DNA from: an uncultured Eubacteriales bacterium
GTDB taxonomy: Bacteria; Bacillota; Clostridia; Oscillospirales; Oscillospiraceae
Direction: 5' to 3'
Assembly: GCA_900549485.1 (NCBI GenBank)
Contig: UROG01000063.1
Span: 1-5,035 of the forward strand
Length of the DNA stretch: 5,035 nt
A model generated the notes under the pieces. The model was not told where the DNA came from. It made no database searches and saw nothing but the letters and a program-made list of their open reading frames with translations. A program made the translations under genes and the position numbers. Below, piece after piece: positions 4,921-5,035 of the stretch (within the stretch, counting starts at the first letter, position 1; each line of letters opens with the position of its first letter).

Positions 4921-4947
4921 AAACCCCTGCTTTTTTTGCAGGGGTTT
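4921..4947. terminator. Terminator after the BMP gene, possibly bidirectional
   Basis: AAACCCCTGC (4921-4930) pairs perfectly with GCAGGGGTTT (4938-4947) around a T7 loop, 23 bases after the BMP stop. On the minus strand the GC-rich stem is followed by six T residues, a good intrinsic terminator. On the plus strand only TTT follows, so it is weaker there. It may end both this gene and a convergent gene beyond the window. Confidence 0.7.
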
Positions 4948-4951
4948 GAGA

Positions 4952-4984
4952 TTGTCAAAGAACCTCATTGAGGTTCTTTGACAA
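4952..4984. repeat. Perfect 15-bp hairpin, part of the right repeat block
   Basis: TTGTCAAAGAACCTC (4952-4966) is exactly complementary to GAGGTTCTTTGACAA (4970-4984), with ATT as the loop. No T-run follows on either strand. It lies between the terminator hairpin and the 38-bp direct repeat, and looks like a module of the same intergenic repeat family as the left block. Confidence 0.65.
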
Positions 4985-4997
4985 AAGGGGCTGCACT

Positions 4998-5035
4998 GCG
5001 CTCTGTGCCTCGGTTGTTCGCCGCAGGCGAACAAT
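4998..5035. repeat. Right copy of the 38-bp terminal direct repeat
   Basis: This is identical to positions 1-38, including the TTGTTCGCC/GGCGAACAA hairpin (5014-5022/5026-5034). The bases just before it (AAAAGGGGCTGCACT) show how the element extends to the left, and positions 39 onward of the left copy may show how it extends to the right. Confidence 0.8.

Noticed and set aside
1..5035. Small circular plasmid, suggested by identical ends
   Set aside because: There is no replication, mobilisation or partition gene, and the contents are chromosomal salvage and regulatory genes; a repeat at the assembly edges is simpler.

Overview
The window looks like a chromosomal fragment from a Gram-positive Clostridia bacterium, most likely an Oscillospirales-type gut commensal. 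This is an inference from moderate GC content, sigma-A-type promoters, strong GGAGG-type ribosome binding sites, a purine riboswitch of Bacillota type and the protein families present. No 16S rRNA or other phylogenetic marker is in view.

Layout. Positions 1-225 are non-coding and hold five consecutive hairpins; the first lies in a 38-bp sequence that recurs exactly at the right end (4998-5035). Positions 226-1413 (minus strand) form a two-gene membrane-protein operon: a HAAS/DUF1700-like protein with a long charged linker and a hydrophobic C-terminus, then a 68-residue single-pass protein whose ATG abuts the upstream stop codon. A consensus promoter (TTGACC-17-TATAAT) drives it. The first gene appears to start at a non-canonical ATA codon. 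A divergent promoter region (about 1430-1633) separates this operon from a plus-strand LacI-family regulator (1634-2626). Next comes xpt, xanthine phosphoribosyltransferase (2750-3325), with its own promoter. Positions 3326-3655 hold a hairpin after xpt, a promoter, a guanine-class purine riboswitch aptamer (3420-3491), a middle hairpin and an intrinsic terminator. This leader controls a BMP/PnrA-family substrate-binding protein (3656-4897). A terminator hairpin, another perfect hairpin and the second 38-bp repeat copy close the window.

How the genes fit together. The right half is a purine-salvage locus: the BMP protein probably captures a purine nucleoside or base outside the membrane, and Xpt converts xanthine to XMP with PRPP inside. 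When guanine (or hypoxanthine/xanthine) is plentiful, the riboswitch should end transcription before the BMP gene. The ligand of the LacI-family regulator cannot be read from sequence; purine or nucleoside control is only a guess from position. The HAAS-like membrane operon has no visible functional link to purines.

The best candidates for a second look are the riboswitch with its wobble-rich predicted antiterminator, the ATA start, the BMP promoter set inside a strong hairpin, the BMP protein without a lipobox or adjacent ABC partners, and the hairpin-rich repeats at both ends. I see no wholly new system; the riboswitch-BMP unit is a recognisable class in an informative arrangement.
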